Positions 48,515 to 57,228 are shown, counted from the stretch's first letter. The stretch: DNA of 64,000 nucleotides from Sphingoaurantiacus capsulatus (GCF_042648405.1 NZ_JBHRXV010000014.1:38261-102260), one strand, 5' to 3'. Notes: generated by a model not told the origin, from the sequence alone. Numbers and translations: made by a program.

Positions 48515-48647
48515 GGGCTCACTCTCCGCTCATGTTACGAGAGACCGACGCATCGTCCCCCGCAATCGTCGACCGGCTGTGCATTTGAAGCGGCGCGACG
48601 CCATCCTATATCGCTGGTCCACCCTCGTTGAAGGACAGCATCCCTCC

Positions 48648-49205
48648 ATGTCCGAACTCCCCACCTGGCACGGCACCACCATCCTTTCCGTGCGCAAGGG
48701 CAACAAGGTCGTCGTCGCCGGCGACGGCCAGGTCTCGCTCGGCTCGACCGTCGTCAAGGCCAACGCGCGGAAGGTCCGCCGCCTCGGCGCCGACGGATCG
48801 GTGATCGGCGGCTTCGCCGGCTCGACCGCCGATGCCTTCACCCTGTTCGACCGGCTCGAAGCCAAGCTCGAGCGCTGGCCCGGCCAGCTACTGCGCGCGA
48901 GCGTCGAGTTGGCCAAGGACTGGCGCACCGACCGCTATCTGCGCCGCCTCGATGCGATGATGGCGGTCGCCGACAAGAACGTGACGCTGATCCTCACCGG
49001 CAATGGCGATGTGCTGGAGCCCGCCGACGGCATCGCCGCGATCGGTTCGGGCGGCAATTACGCGCTCGCCGCCGCGCGCGCGCTGATCGACATCGACACG
49101 CTCGACGCCGAGGAGATTGCGCGCCGGGCGATGAAGATCGCCGCCGATGTCTGCGTCTACACCAACGAAAATGTGACCATCGAAACGCTGGAGTCCGAGC
49201 GGTGA
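48648..49205 (+). CDS. hslV: ATP-dependent protease HslV (ClpQ) subunit
   Basis: The 185-residue proteolytic subunit of HslUV, with the proteasome beta fold. The catalytic Thr pair is in HGTTILSVRKGNKVVVAGDGQ; a nine- to ten-residue pro-segment precedes it, the usual alphaproteobacterial arrangement, so processing before Thr is expected. GSGGNYALAAARAL is conserved. ATG 48648 (MSELPTWHGTT) is chosen. The stop overlaps the GTG start of hslU (GTGA). Confidence 0.95.
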   Translation: MSELPTWHGTTILSVRKGNKVVVAGDGQVSLGSTVVKANARKVRRLGADGSVIGGFAGSTADAFTLFDRLEAKLERWPGQLLRASVELAKDWRTDRYLRRLDAMMAVADKNVTLILTGNGDVLEPADGIAAIGSGGNYALAAARALIDIDTLDAEEIARRAMKIAADVCVYTNENVTIETLESER

Positions 49206-50542
49206 ACGACGCGACCCCCCTCAATACCGATACCGCTACGCCCGCCGCGCTGACCCCCAAGGCCGTCGTCGCCGCGCTCGACCGCTTCATCGTCGGGCAG
49301 AAGGACGCCAAGCGTGCCGTCGCGGTGGCGCTGCGCAACCGCTGGCGCCGCCAGCAGCTCGACAGCGACCTGCGCGACGAGGTCAATCCGAAGAACATCC
49401 TGATGATCGGGCCGACCGGCTGCGGCAAGACCGAGATCAGCCGGCGGCTGGCGAAGCTCGCCGACGCGCCGTTCATCAAGATCGAGGCGACCAAGTTCAC
49501 CGAGGTCGGCTACGTCGGGCGCGATGTCGATTCGATCGTCCGCGACCTCGTCGAGGAGGCGATACGGCTGGTCCGCGAGGGCAAGCGCGCCGGCGTCAAG
49601 GAAGCCGCCGAGACGGCCGCCGAAGCCCGGCTGATGGACGCACTCGTCGGCAAGGACGCGTCGGAGACGACGCGCAACGCCTTCCGCGCCAAGTTCGTGA
49701 ACAAGGAGCTGGCGGGCCGCGAGATCGAGATCGAGGTCGAGGATTCAGGGACTCAGATGCCGTTCGAGATCCCCGGCATGCAGCCCGGCCAGGTCGGCAT
49801 GATCAACCTGTCCGACATGTTCGGCAAAGCCTTCGGCGGCCGTACCAAGCGCCGCAAGATGAGCGTCGAGCAGGCGTGGGAGGTGCTGGTCGCCGAGGAA
49901 AGCGACAAGCGGCTCGACCAGGACGAGGTGGTGCGCGAGGCGGTGCGTTCCGCCGAGCAGAACGGCATCGTCTTCCTCGACGAGATCGATAAGATCGCGG
50001 TGTCCGACGTGCGCGGCGGCTCGGTGTCGCGTGAAGGCGTGCAGCGCGACCTGCTGCCGCTGATCGAGGGCACTACGGTCGCGACCAAATACGGCCCGGT
50101 GAAGTCGGACCATATCCTGTTCATCGCCAGCGGCGCCTTCCACACCTCGAAGCCGTCCGACCTGCTGCCCGAGTTGCAGGGCCGCCTGCCGATCCGCGTC
50201 GAACTGAGTGGCCTTGGCGAGGAGGATTTCAAGCGCATCCTCACCGACACCGAGGCGTCGCTGATCAAGCAGTATATCGCGCTGATCGGCACCGAGGGCG
50301 TCACGCTCGAATTCGCCGACGATGGCATCGAGTCGATCGCCAAGATGGCGGCCGACGTGAACGACCGCGTCGAGAACATCGGCGCGCGGCGGCTGCAGAC
50401 GGTGATGGAGAAGCTGCTTGAGGACGTGTCGTTCGACGCCTCCGAGCTGGGCGGCGAGAAGGTCGTCGTCGACAAGGCCTATGTCGAGAAGCAGCTGAAC
50501 GAGATCGTCAAGGACAACGACCTGTCGAAGTTCATCCTCTAA
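49202..50542 (+). CDS. hslU: ATP-dependent protease ATPase subunit HslU
   Basis: The 446-residue AAA+ unfoldase that feeds HslV. Walker A is GPTGCGKTEISRRL, the pore loop GYVGRD follows in FTEVGYVGRDVDSIVRDL, and Walker B is GIVFLDEIDKIA. Sensor regions and the C-terminal tail SKFIL, which docks into HslV, are intact. The I-domain lies in between. GTG start overlapping hslV by four bases. Confidence 0.97.
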   Translation: MNDATPLNTDTATPAALTPKAVVAALDRFIVGQKDAKRAVAVALRNRWRRQQLDSDLRDEVNPKNILMIGPTGCGKTEISRRLAKLADAPFIKIEATKFTEVGYVGRDVDSIVRDLVEEAIRLVREGKRAGVKEAAETAAEARLMDALVGKDASETTRNAFRAKFVNKELAGREIEIEVEDSGTQMPFEIPGMQPGQVGMINLSDMFGKAFGGRTKRRKMSVEQAWEVLVAEESDKRLDQDEVVREAVRSAEQNGIVFLDEIDKIAVSDVRGGSVSREGVQRDLLPLIEGTTVATKYGPVKSDHILFIASGAFHTSKPSDLLPELQGRLPIRVELSGLGEEDFKRILTDTEASLIKQYIALIGTEGVTLEFADDGIESIAKMAADVNDRVENIGARRLQTVMEKLLEDVSFDASELGGEKVVVDKAYVEKQLNEIVKDNDLSKFIL

Positions 50543-50556
50543 CCCGCGCCGCCCTT

Positions 50557-50707
50557 CCCCCTCGCCCGCTTGCGGGAGAGGGAGGGGCCCGCCGCGCAGC
50601 GGTGGGAGGGTGAGGGTGTGCCGGCCTGTCCGCTTCGCCGCCGTCGGCGATGGGCTCGCTGACGCTCGCACACCCTCACCTAACCTCTCCCGCAAGCGGG
50701 AGAGGGA
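50557..50707. repeat. Dispersed palindromic repeat (family A), copy 3
   Basis: The reverse complement of copy 1 with high identity. It begins CCCCTCGCCCGCTTGCGGG, contains GGTGGGAGGGTGAGGGTGTG and CACACCCTCACCTAACCTC, and ends GCGGGAGAGGGA. It lies between the hslU stop and the cobA leader and may serve as the hslVU 3' end. Confidence 0.85.
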
Positions 50708-50752
50708 CTACACCGCGTCACCTCAACAAGCTCTCCTAACCCTCGGTCAAGA

Positions 50753-50812
50753 AAGCCTTCGTTGGCCTCGCGCGAAGAGGGGCGCATCTGATCGGGCCTG
50801 ATCGGAAGGCTT
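50753..50812 (+). promoter_or_regulatory. Candidate structured leader of cobA
   Basis: AAGCCTTC (50753-50760) pairs perfectly with GAAGGCTT (50805-50812), and the latter overlaps the likely ribosome site GGAAGG (50804-50809) for ATG 50818. Between the arms, CCTC/GAGG (50766-50769, 50777-50780) and GATC/GATC (50790-50793, 50800-50803) can form two further hairpins, giving a three-way junction. The octamer CTGATCGG also repeats ten bases apart at 50788 and 50798. It could be an RNA switch or a protein-binding site. Confidence 0.4.
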
Positions 50813-50817
50813 CCTCC

Positions 50818-51606
50818 ATGGCTACCAAGCTCGACCCCGAGGCGCGCGGACGCGCCATTCTCGTCGGCGCCGGACCCGGCGATCCCGACCTGCTGACCGT
50901 GAAGGCGGTGCGCGCACTGGGACAAGCCGACGTCGTCGTCCACGACGGCCTCGTCGACGAGCGCGTGCTCGACCTCGCGCCCGAAACCGCGCTGCGCATC
51001 TCGGTCGCCAAGTCGCGCTCGCGGCACACCCTCCCGCAGGAGGCGATCAACGCGCTGGTCGTCGCGCACGTCCAGACCGGCGCGATCGTCGTGCGGCTGA
51101 AGGGCGGCGACCCGTTCATCTTCGGCCGCGGCGGCGAGGAAGTCGAAGCGGTGCGCGCCGCCGGCCTGCCCGTCGAGGTGGTGCCGGGCGTGTCGGCCGC
51201 GCTCGGCTGCGCCGCCGCCGCGATGGTGCCGCTCACCCACCGCGACCACGCCTCGACGGTCAGCTTCGTCGCCGGCCAGTGCAAGGGATTGAGCGAGCAG
51301 GACTGGACCGGCCTCGCCGGCCCGGATCGCACCTTGGTCGTCTATATGGGCGTCGCGACGGCGAGCGCGATTGCCGACAAGCTGATGGCCGACGGCCTGT
51401 CGCCCGAGACGCCGGTCGCTATCCTCGAGCGCGGTACCCTCCCCGACTCGCGCTCCTTCCGCACGCTCCTTGCGGACCTGGGCGGCGCGGTCGAGCGCAA
51501 GCAGGTGCGCAGCCCGGCCGTGCTCGTCATCGGCGAGGTCGCGATGCTCGGCGACTGCGAGGACATTCTTTCGCACTACGCCGCCCGCGCGGAGGCGCTG
51601 GCATGA
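50818..51606 (+). CDS. cobA: Uroporphyrinogen-III C-methyltransferase
   Basis: A 262-residue SAM-dependent enzyme that methylates uroporphyrinogen III at C2 and C7 to precorrin-2. The N-terminal VGAGPGDPDLLTVKAVRAL is the P-loop-like SAM site; VRLKGGDPFIFGRGGEE and VVPGVSAALGCAA follow. Unlike E. coli CysG, it is a stand-alone methyltransferase. It leads the sulfite reduction operon and supplies siroheme for CysI. ATG 50818 overlaps no other gene; the stop overlaps the DUF2849 ATG by four bases. Confidence 0.95.
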   Translation: MATKLDPEARGRAILVGAGPGDPDLLTVKAVRALGQADVVVHDGLVDERVLDLAPETALRISVAKSRSRHTLPQEAINALVVAHVQTGAIVVRLKGGDPFIFGRGGEEVEAVRAAGLPVEVVPGVSAALGCAAAAMVPLTHRDHASTVSFVAGQCKGLSEQDWTGLAGPDRTLVVYMGVATASAIADKLMADGLSPETPVAILERGTLPDSRSFRTLLADLGGAVERKQVRSPAVLVIGEVAMLGDCEDILSHYAARAEALA

Positions 51607-51896
51607 GGATCGTCACCGGCAACGATCTCGGCTCGGGCGCCGTCGTCTGGTGGACCGGCGAAGGGTGGAGCCTTTTCGTCGCCGACGCGGTCGATGTCGG
51701 CGAGGGCGCGGAAGCCGTCGCCGCCGAAGAGGAAGCGGCGCGCCGGGTGAACGCGCCCTATGTCATCGAAGCGACCGAAAGCCCCGACGGCCCGATGCCC
51801 GCGCACATCAAGGACCGCATCCGCAGCCTTGGCCCCACCGTCCGCGGCGACCTCGCGCTCAAGCGCGATCCGTCCGCCGGCAACTATGTGATCTGA
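51603..51896 (+). CDS. DUF2849 family protein
   Basis: A 97-residue protein matching the small DUF2849 family that sits between cobA and the sulfite reductase in alphaproteobacteria. Landmarks are the N-terminal IVTGNDLGSGAVVWW and the C-terminal VRGDLALKRDPSAGNYVI. Function unknown; its fixed context suggests an accessory role in siroheme or sulfite reductase assembly. The start overlaps the cobA stop (ATGA), and the stop lies three bases before cysI. Confidence 0.9.
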   Translation: MRIVTGNDLGSGAVVWWTGEGWSLFVADAVDVGEGAEAVAAEEEAARRVNAPYVIEATESPDGPMPAHIKDRIRSLGPTVRGDLALKRDPSAGNYVI

Positions 51897-51899
51897 CCC

Positions 51900-53525
51900 A
51901 TGTACCGCTACGACCAATATGACCAGGCCATCGTCGACGCCCGCGTCGACGAATTCCGCGACCAGGTGAACCGGCGCCTCGCCGGCGAGCTGTCGGAGGA
52001 CCAGTTCAAGCCGCTGCGGCTGAAGAACGGCCTCTATCTGCAGCTTCACGCCTATATGCTGCGCGTCGCCATCCCTTACGGGACGCTCGACGGGCGGCAG
52101 ATGCGGATGCTGGCGCACATCGCGCGCAAATACGACCGCGACTACGGCCATTTCACCACGCGGCAGAACATCCAGTACAACTGGATCAAGATGGAGGAGG
52201 CGGGCGACCTCCTCGCCGACCTCGCCTCGGTCGAGATGCACGCCATCCAGACCAGCGGCAACTGCATCCGCAACATCTCGTCCGACCAGTTCGCCGGCGC
52301 CGCCGCCGACGAGGTCGGCGACCCGCGGCCGTGGGCGGAGCTGCTCCGCCAATGGTCGACCTTCCATCCCGAGTTCAGCTACCTGCCGCGCAAGTTCAAG
52401 ATCGCGGTGATCGGCAGCGACACCGACCGCGCCGCCATCCAGCTGCACGACATCGGCCTGCAGCTGGTGAAGCAGGGCGGCAAACTGGGCTTCAAGGTGT
52501 TCGTCGGCGGCGGCATGGGCCGCACGCCGATCATCGGCGCCTGCATCAACGAGTTCCTGCCCGCCGACCACTTCCTGAGCTATCAGGAGGCGATTTTGCG
52601 CGTCTACAACCGCTACGGCCGGCGCGACAACATCTACAAGGCGCGCATCAAAATCCTGGTGAACGACCTCGGCGCGGAAGAATTCCGCCGGCAGGTCGAC
52701 GCCGAGTGGGCGGCGATGGAAGGCCTCGACATCGACGCGCCGGCCGCCGAGATCGAGCGGATCGAGGCCTTCTTCGCCCCGCCTGCCTTCGAGACCGGCC
52801 TCGCCGACGACATCGACCTAGGCGACCCCGATTTCGCGCTGTGGGTGAAGAGCAACGTCCACGCCCACAAGGCGCCGGGCTATGCCATCGCCACGATCAG
52901 CCTGAAGCCGGTCGGCGGCATCCCCGGCGACGCCTCCTCGGCGCAGATCGACCTCATCGCCGACCTCGCCGAGCGCTACAGCTTCGACGAGCTGCGGGTC
53001 ACGCACGCGCAGAACCTCGTGCTGCCGCATGTACGCAAAAGCGATCTCTATGCGCTGTGGCAGGCACTGCGCGACGCCAAGCTGGCCAGCGCCAACCTCG
53101 ACCTCGCGTCGGACATCATCGCCTGCCCCGGCCTCGACTATTGCAGCCTCGCCAACGCCCGCTCGATCCCGGTCGCGCAAGGGATCGCCGAACGACTGGC
53201 GCCGATCGAGCAGGATCTCGGCGAGCTGAAGATCAAGATATCGGGCTGCATCAACGCCTGCGGCCACCATCATGCCGGCCACATCGGCATCCTCGGCGTC
53301 GACCGGAAGGGCGAGGAGAACTACCAGCTCCTGCTCGGCGGGTCGGGGGCGGAAGACGCCAGCCTCGCCAAGATCATCGGCCCCGGCTTCACGCAGGACG
53401 GCGTGGTCGACGCGGTCGACAAGGTCGTCGCGCGCTACCGCGAGCTGCGCGAGAAGGACGAGCGCTTCCTCGACACCTATCGCCGCGTCGGCGTCGATCC
53501 GTTCAAGGCGGCGGTCTATGGTTGA
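51900..53525 (+). CDS. cysI: Nitrite/sulfite reductase (sulfite reductase hemoprotein)
   Basis: A 541-residue siroheme/4Fe-4S enzyme that reduces sulfite to sulfide. The cluster-siroheme cysteines are CPGLDYC and GCINACGHH; the substrate-handling arginines and TRQNIQYNWIKM precede them in the first half. The operon context (cobA, DUF934, cysH) supports sulfite rather than nitrite as substrate. No flavoprotein CysJ is adjacent, so ferredoxin or another donor is likely. The stop overlaps the DUF934 start by eight bases. Confidence 0.93.
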   Translation: MYRYDQYDQAIVDARVDEFRDQVNRRLAGELSEDQFKPLRLKNGLYLQLHAYMLRVAIPYGTLDGRQMRMLAHIARKYDRDYGHFTTRQNIQYNWIKMEEAGDLLADLASVEMHAIQTSGNCIRNISSDQFAGAAADEVGDPRPWAELLRQWSTFHPEFSYLPRKFKIAVIGSDTDRAAIQLHDIGLQLVKQGGKLGFKVFVGGGMGRTPIIGACINEFLPADHFLSYQEAILRVYNRYGRRDNIYKARIKILVNDLGAEEFRRQVDAEWAAMEGLDIDAPAAEIERIEAFFAPPAFETGLADDIDLGDPDFALWVKSNVHAHKAPGYAIATISLKPVGGIPGDASSAQIDLIADLAERYSFDELRVTHAQNLVLPHVRKSDLYALWQALRDAKLASANLDLASDIIACPGLDYCSLANARSIPVAQGIAERLAPIEQDLGELKIKISGCINACGHHHAGHIGILGVDRKGEENYQLLLGGSGAEDASLAKIIGPGFTQDGVVDAVDKVVARYRELREKDERFLDTYRRVGVDPFKAAVYG

Positions 53526-53940
53526 GCTTCGCTTTCGCGACGATGCGCCGGTCGACGAGCCCGGCACCACGCTCGACGGCTTCCTCGACCAATCGAACGC
53601 CACCGCCGTCCGCATCGAGGCGGGCGAGGACGTGCGGCGCCTGCTGCCCTTCCTCGACCGGCTGCGGCTCGTCGAAGTGGCGTTCCCAAGCTTCAGGGAC
53701 GGCCGCGGCTATTCGGCGGCCCGCATCCTCCGCGAGGCCGGCTACACGGGCGAGCTGCGCGCGGCGGGCGACGTGCTCGTCGACCAGCTGTGGTTCATGC
53801 GCCGCACCGGCTTCGACAGCTTCGCGCCAGAAAAGGCGCTCGACGCCGCGGCGGTGGAGCGGGCGCTCAACCGCTATGACGCCGTCTACCAGGGCGCGGC
53901 GGACGGACGGACGCCGGTCTGGAAGCTGCGGCATGGCTGA
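53518..53940 (+). CDS. DUF934 family protein (oxidoreductase accessory)
   Basis: A 140-residue DUF934 protein. Family marks are the FRDGRGYSAARILRE and GDVLVDQLWFMRRTGFDSF segments. It is a constant partner of CysI/CysH in proteobacterial assimilatory sulfate reduction; a specific biochemical role is not established. It overlaps cysI and cysH by eight bases at each end, showing tight coupling. Confidence 0.93.
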   Translation: MVELRFRDDAPVDEPGTTLDGFLDQSNATAVRIEAGEDVRRLLPFLDRLRLVEVAFPSFRDGRGYSAARILREAGYTGELRAAGDVLVDQLWFMRRTGFDSFAPEKALDAAAVERALNRYDAVYQGAADGRTPVWKLRHG

Positions 53941-54682
53941 GCCGGCGCGCGCGCTGGACCGGATCGACACCGCGCCGGCGTTCGACGCCGAGACGGCGGC
54001 GGCGATCGGCGCGCGGCTCGAAGGCCTTGATACGACGGCGATGCTGGAATTGCTGCTGCGCGATGTCGTTCCCGGCCGCGTGGCACTGGTGTCGTCGTTC
54101 GGTGCGGAGTCGGCGGTGCTGCTGCACCTCGTGTCGACGATCGATCGCAGCGTGCCGCTGGTGTTCGTCAACACGCAGAAGATGTTCGGCGACACGCTCG
54201 CCTATCGCGACGAGCTGGCCGAGCGGCTGGGCTTCACCGACCTGCGCGTGGTGCGGCCCGACCCCTATCTGCTGGCGCAGAAGGACGCGACCGGGCTGCG
54301 CTGGTCCTACGACCCCGACGGCTGCTGCGAGATCCGCAAGGTCGAGCCGCTGCGCCGCGCTTTGGCGCCGTTCGATGCGTGGATTTCGGGTCGCAAGGGC
54401 TTCCAGGCGGGGCGCGGTGGCATCCCGCGGGTCGAACTCGACGAGGGGCGGCTGAAGATCAACCCGCTCGCCGGCTGGTCGAAGGCCGACCTCGACGCCT
54501 ATTTCGCCGCGCACGATCTGCCGCGCCACCCGATGGAGGCGCAGGGCTATCCATCGATCGGTTGCAGCCCGTGCACCAGCCGCGTGCTGCCCGGCGAGGA
54601 CCCGCGCGCCGGCCGCTGGCGCGGCTGGGACAAGGTCGAATGCGGCATTCATAGCGAAGTGACCGACGATCCGGCATTCTAG
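53933..54682 (+). CDS. cysH: Adenylyl-sulfate (APS-type) reductase
   Basis: A 249-residue reductase forming sulfite from activated sulfate. The nucleotide loop is SSFGAESAVLL. The Cys pair CCEIRKVEPL and the GCSPC pair bind a 4Fe-4S cluster, which marks the APS-using rather than the PAPS-using subtype. The catalytic Cys is in ECGIH near the C-terminus. ATG 53933 overlaps the DUF934 end by eight bases. Sulfate activation genes (cysDN) are not in the window. Confidence 0.94.
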   Translation: MAEPARALDRIDTAPAFDAETAAAIGARLEGLDTTAMLELLLRDVVPGRVALVSSFGAESAVLLHLVSTIDRSVPLVFVNTQKMFGDTLAYRDELAERLGFTDLRVVRPDPYLLAQKDATGLRWSYDPDGCCEIRKVEPLRRALAPFDAWISGRKGFQAGRGGIPRVELDEGRLKINPLAGWSKADLDAYFAAHDLPRHPMEAQGYPSIGCSPCTSRVLPGEDPRAGRWRGWDKVECGIHSEVTDDPAF

Positions 54683-54687
54683 GTCCG

Positions 54688-55461
54688 ATGGACCGCCTGC
54701 CGCTCTTCATCGACCTCGCGGGTCGCGAGGTCGTTCTGCTGGGAACCGGCCCGGCCGCGGACGCCAAGCGTCGGCTGATCGAGGCGGCCGGAGGCCGAGT
54801 CACCACCGATCCCAGTTCAGCACAGCTCGCTTTCGTCTCGCTGACCGGCGACGCGGCCGAAGCCGCCGCATCCGACCTCAAGCGGCAGGGCCTGTTGGTC
54901 AACGTCGTCGACCGCCCCGACCTCTGTGATTTCCTGATCCCCGCCATCGTCGACCGCTCGCCGGTGATCGTCGCCATCGGCACCGGCGGCGCGTCGGCGA
55001 CGCTTGCCAAGGCGCTCCGCGAGCGGCTGGAAGCCCTGCTGCCCGCCAGCCTTGGTGACCTCGCCCGCCGCATCGGCGCGCGCCGGCGGGGCCTCGCCGA
55101 GCATCTGCCGACCCCCGAGCAGCGCCGCCGCTTCTGGGACGATCTGATGACTCCCGGTGCGCCGCTCGACCCGCTAGCGCCGGTGGGCGATCCCGATGCC
55201 GCCATCGACGCGGCGCTCGCCGGAGATGCGGAGGCTGTGCCGTCGCTGGTGAGCATCGCGCTGACCAGCGACGATCCGGACGATCTCACCCTGCGCCAGC
55301 TACGCGCGCTGTCGCGGGCCGATACCGTGTTTCATGCGAATGCACCGGCGGCGATCCTCGACCGGGCGCGGCGTGATGCGGTTCGGGAAAAAGTAACGAC
55401 GTTGCCCGAGGCGCTGCCGGCGGGTCTCAGCGTCTTCCTCTACAGGATCGACAGGGCCTGA
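54688..55461 (+). CDS. Siroheme synthase-like protein (CysG N-domain, degenerate methylase tail)
   Basis: A 257-residue protein. The first 150 residues match the precorrin-2 dehydrogenase/ferrochelatase half of CysG: NAD motif VVLLGTGPAADAKRRLIEAAGG, then IGTGGASATLAKALRERLE. The rest, from about residue 190, resembles the start of the SAM methyltransferase half but is short and lacks its glycine-rich SAM motif (ALTSDDPDDLTLRQLRALSRA in place of GAGPGDPDLLTxxA). It is thus a shortened CysG whose methylase function has passed to CobA. It probably converts precorrin-2 to siroheme. Overlaps the convergent GGDEF/EAL gene by 22 bases. Confidence 0.8.
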   Translation: MDRLPLFIDLAGREVVLLGTGPAADAKRRLIEAAGGRVTTDPSSAQLAFVSLTGDAAEAAASDLKRQGLLVNVVDRPDLCDFLIPAIVDRSPVIVAIGTGGASATLAKALRERLEALLPASLGDLARRIGARRRGLAEHLPTPEQRRRFWDDLMTPGAPLDPLAPVGDPDAAIDAALAGDAEAVPSLVSIALTSDDPDDLTLRQLRALSRADTVFHANAPAAILDRARRDAVREKVTTLPEALPAGLSVFLYRIDRA

Positions 55462-57134
55462 ACCTGCCGCGGGCGGCTGGCGCGCGCCGCCGCCCAGCTG
55501 AGGAAGCTCGCCTCGTCGGCGGGCTCGGCGATCGAATAGCCCTGCAGCAGTTCGCAGCCGATGACGCTGAGGATGTCCGCCTGCAGCGAGGTCTCCACCC
55601 CTTCGGCGACGCAGTCGTAGCCGAGGCCGTGGCTCAAGGAGACGATGGCGTTGACGATGGTCCGCGCCTCGGCGCTGTAGGCGACGTCCTGGATCAGCGA
55701 ACGGTCGATCTTCAGCCGGTCGATGGGCAGCTTCTTCAGCCGCGCGAGGTTCGAATAGCCGGTGCCGAAATCGTCGATGGCGATGGAGAGGCCGAGCGCG
55801 CGCAGCTGCGCAATGGTGTCGATCGTCGCCGAGTCGCTCGACATCACCAGCGATTCGGTGATCTCCAGCTCGATCTTGCCCGGCGTCACCTTGTAGCGAT
55901 CGAGGCAGTTGCGGACGTGCGCGACGAAGCCCGGCCGCTGGATTTGGCGCGGCGAGACGTTGCAGGACAGGCGGCAGTCGAGGCCATCGGCTTCCCAGCC
56001 GGCCGCCGTGCGGATCGCCTGCTCGACCACCCATTCGCCGATCTCGACGATCAGCCCCGAATCCTCGGCAACGTCGATGAAGGTGCCGGGCAGGCGCAGG
56101 CCGTGCACCGGATGCTTCCAGCGGATCAGCGCCTCGGCCGACACCAGCGCGCCGCTTTCGGCATGGATCTGCGGCTGGAAATACAGCTCGAACTGGCCAG
56201 CGTGCGCCGCCTCGCGCAGCTGCACCTCGAGCTGCAGCCGGTCGCGCGCCGCCTTGTTCAGCTCGGCCGAATAGGCGTGGTGCTGGTTCCGGCCGAGCGC
56301 CTTGGCATGATACATAGCCGTGTCGGCGTTGCGCATCAGCGTCTCATAGTCATGCCCGTCCTTGGGGATCGAAGCGATGCCGATGCTGGCGTTGATCACC
56401 ACCGACTGGCCGGCGAGATCGAACGACTCCTCGAGCGAGGTGAGGATGCGCCGCGCGATACGCACCGCTTCCTCGGGCGCCTCGACCTGCGGCAGCAGCA
56501 CGGTGAACTCGTCGCCGGCGAGCCGCGCCAGGGTCGTCGAATCGTCGCCGATGGAGAGCAGCACCCGCGCCCGTGCCGCGAACATGCCGAGCAGCGCATC
56601 GCCCTGCGCATGGCCGAGGCTGTCGTTCACCGCCTTGAAGCGATCGAGATCGATGAAGAGGAGGGCACCGCGCCGCGGGTCGGCGAGCAGATGCGCCTCG
56701 ACGATGCGGCGGAAATGCACGCGGTTGGGCAGGTCGGTGACCGGATCGTGAAGCGCGAGGCGCTGGATATTGTCGATGCTGGTGCGCACCCGGCGCAGCA
56801 GCACTTCGAGCGACGCGACCAGATGTGGCAGCACCGCTTCCGCGGCCTTGCCGAAGCCGACGCGCAGTTCGCCGCTCGCCGCTTCGCGCAGGCCCACCAG
56901 CACGGCGTCGAGCGCGCCGGCGATCGGCTCCAGCGCGCGCATGGTGGCAAGCGCGGTCACGCAGGCGGCAAGCACCGACAGGACGATCGCCTCGATCGCC
57001 TGCTCGCGCGCGAGCGTGCCGGCCGAATCGAGCTTCTCGGCGACGCCGGTCGCCAGCAGCGCCAGAATGAGCACGACCGACCCGGCGCCCGCGGCAAAGG
57101 CGGTCGCGCGATCGCGGAAATTGTCGTCGTGCAT
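55440..57134 (-). CDS. Dual GGDEF/EAL c-di-GMP protein
   Basis: A 564-residue membrane protein. Two N-terminal helices (GSVVLILALLATGVA and IEAIVLSVLAACVTALAT) enclose a very short periplasmic loop, then a linker, a GGDEF domain with AGDEF in place of GGDEF, and a C-terminal EAL domain. No RxxD I-site precedes the AGDEF. EAL residues look complete: AEALIRW, the asparagine-bearing CNVSPRQ, EITESL, DDFGTGYS, KIDRSL and AEGVET. So it is most likely an active phosphodiesterase with a reduced or regulatory cyclase domain. ATG 57134 (MHDDNFRD) is chosen. Confidence 0.9.
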   Translation of the reverse strand: MHDDNFRDRATAFAAGAGSVVLILALLATGVAEKLDSAGTLAREQAIEAIVLSVLAACVTALATMRALEPIAGALDAVLVGLREAASGELRVGFGKAAEAVLPHLVASLEVLLRRVRTSIDNIQRLALHDPVTDLPNRVHFRRIVEAHLLADPRRGALLFIDLDRFKAVNDSLGHAQGDALLGMFAARARVLLSIGDDSTTLARLAGDEFTVLLPQVEAPEEAVRIARRILTSLEESFDLAGQSVVINASIGIASIPKDGHDYETLMRNADTAMYHAKALGRNQHHAYSAELNKAARDRLQLEVQLREAAHAGQFELYFQPQIHAESGALVSAEALIRWKHPVHGLRLPGTFIDVAEDSGLIVEIGEWVVEQAIRTAAGWEADGLDCRLSCNVSPRQIQRPGFVAHVRNCLDRYKVTPGKIELEITESLVMSSDSATIDTIAQLRALGLSIAIDDFGTGYSNLARLKKLPIDRLKIDRSLIQDVAYSAEARTIVNAIVSLSHGLGYDCVAEGVETSLQADILSVIGCELLQGYSIAEPADEASFLSWAAARASRPRQVQALSIL

Positions 57135-57195
57135 GCCCCCGCACCCCATACGCCAAGGGGTGAGGATGCCAGAGGAACGGTAAACAAAGCGCTAA

Positions 57196-57220
57196 GGCGC
57201 CGGGCGGGTGGCCCGGCGCC
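57196..57220 (-). terminator. Hairpin terminator of the SDR gene
   Basis: GGCGCCGGGC-GGGTG-GCCCGGCGCC is a perfect 10-base stem with a 5-base loop, eight bases after the SDR stop. The T-run is weak (TTAGCGCTTTG on the minus strand). Confidence 0.65.
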
Positions 57221-57228
57221 TCACGGCA

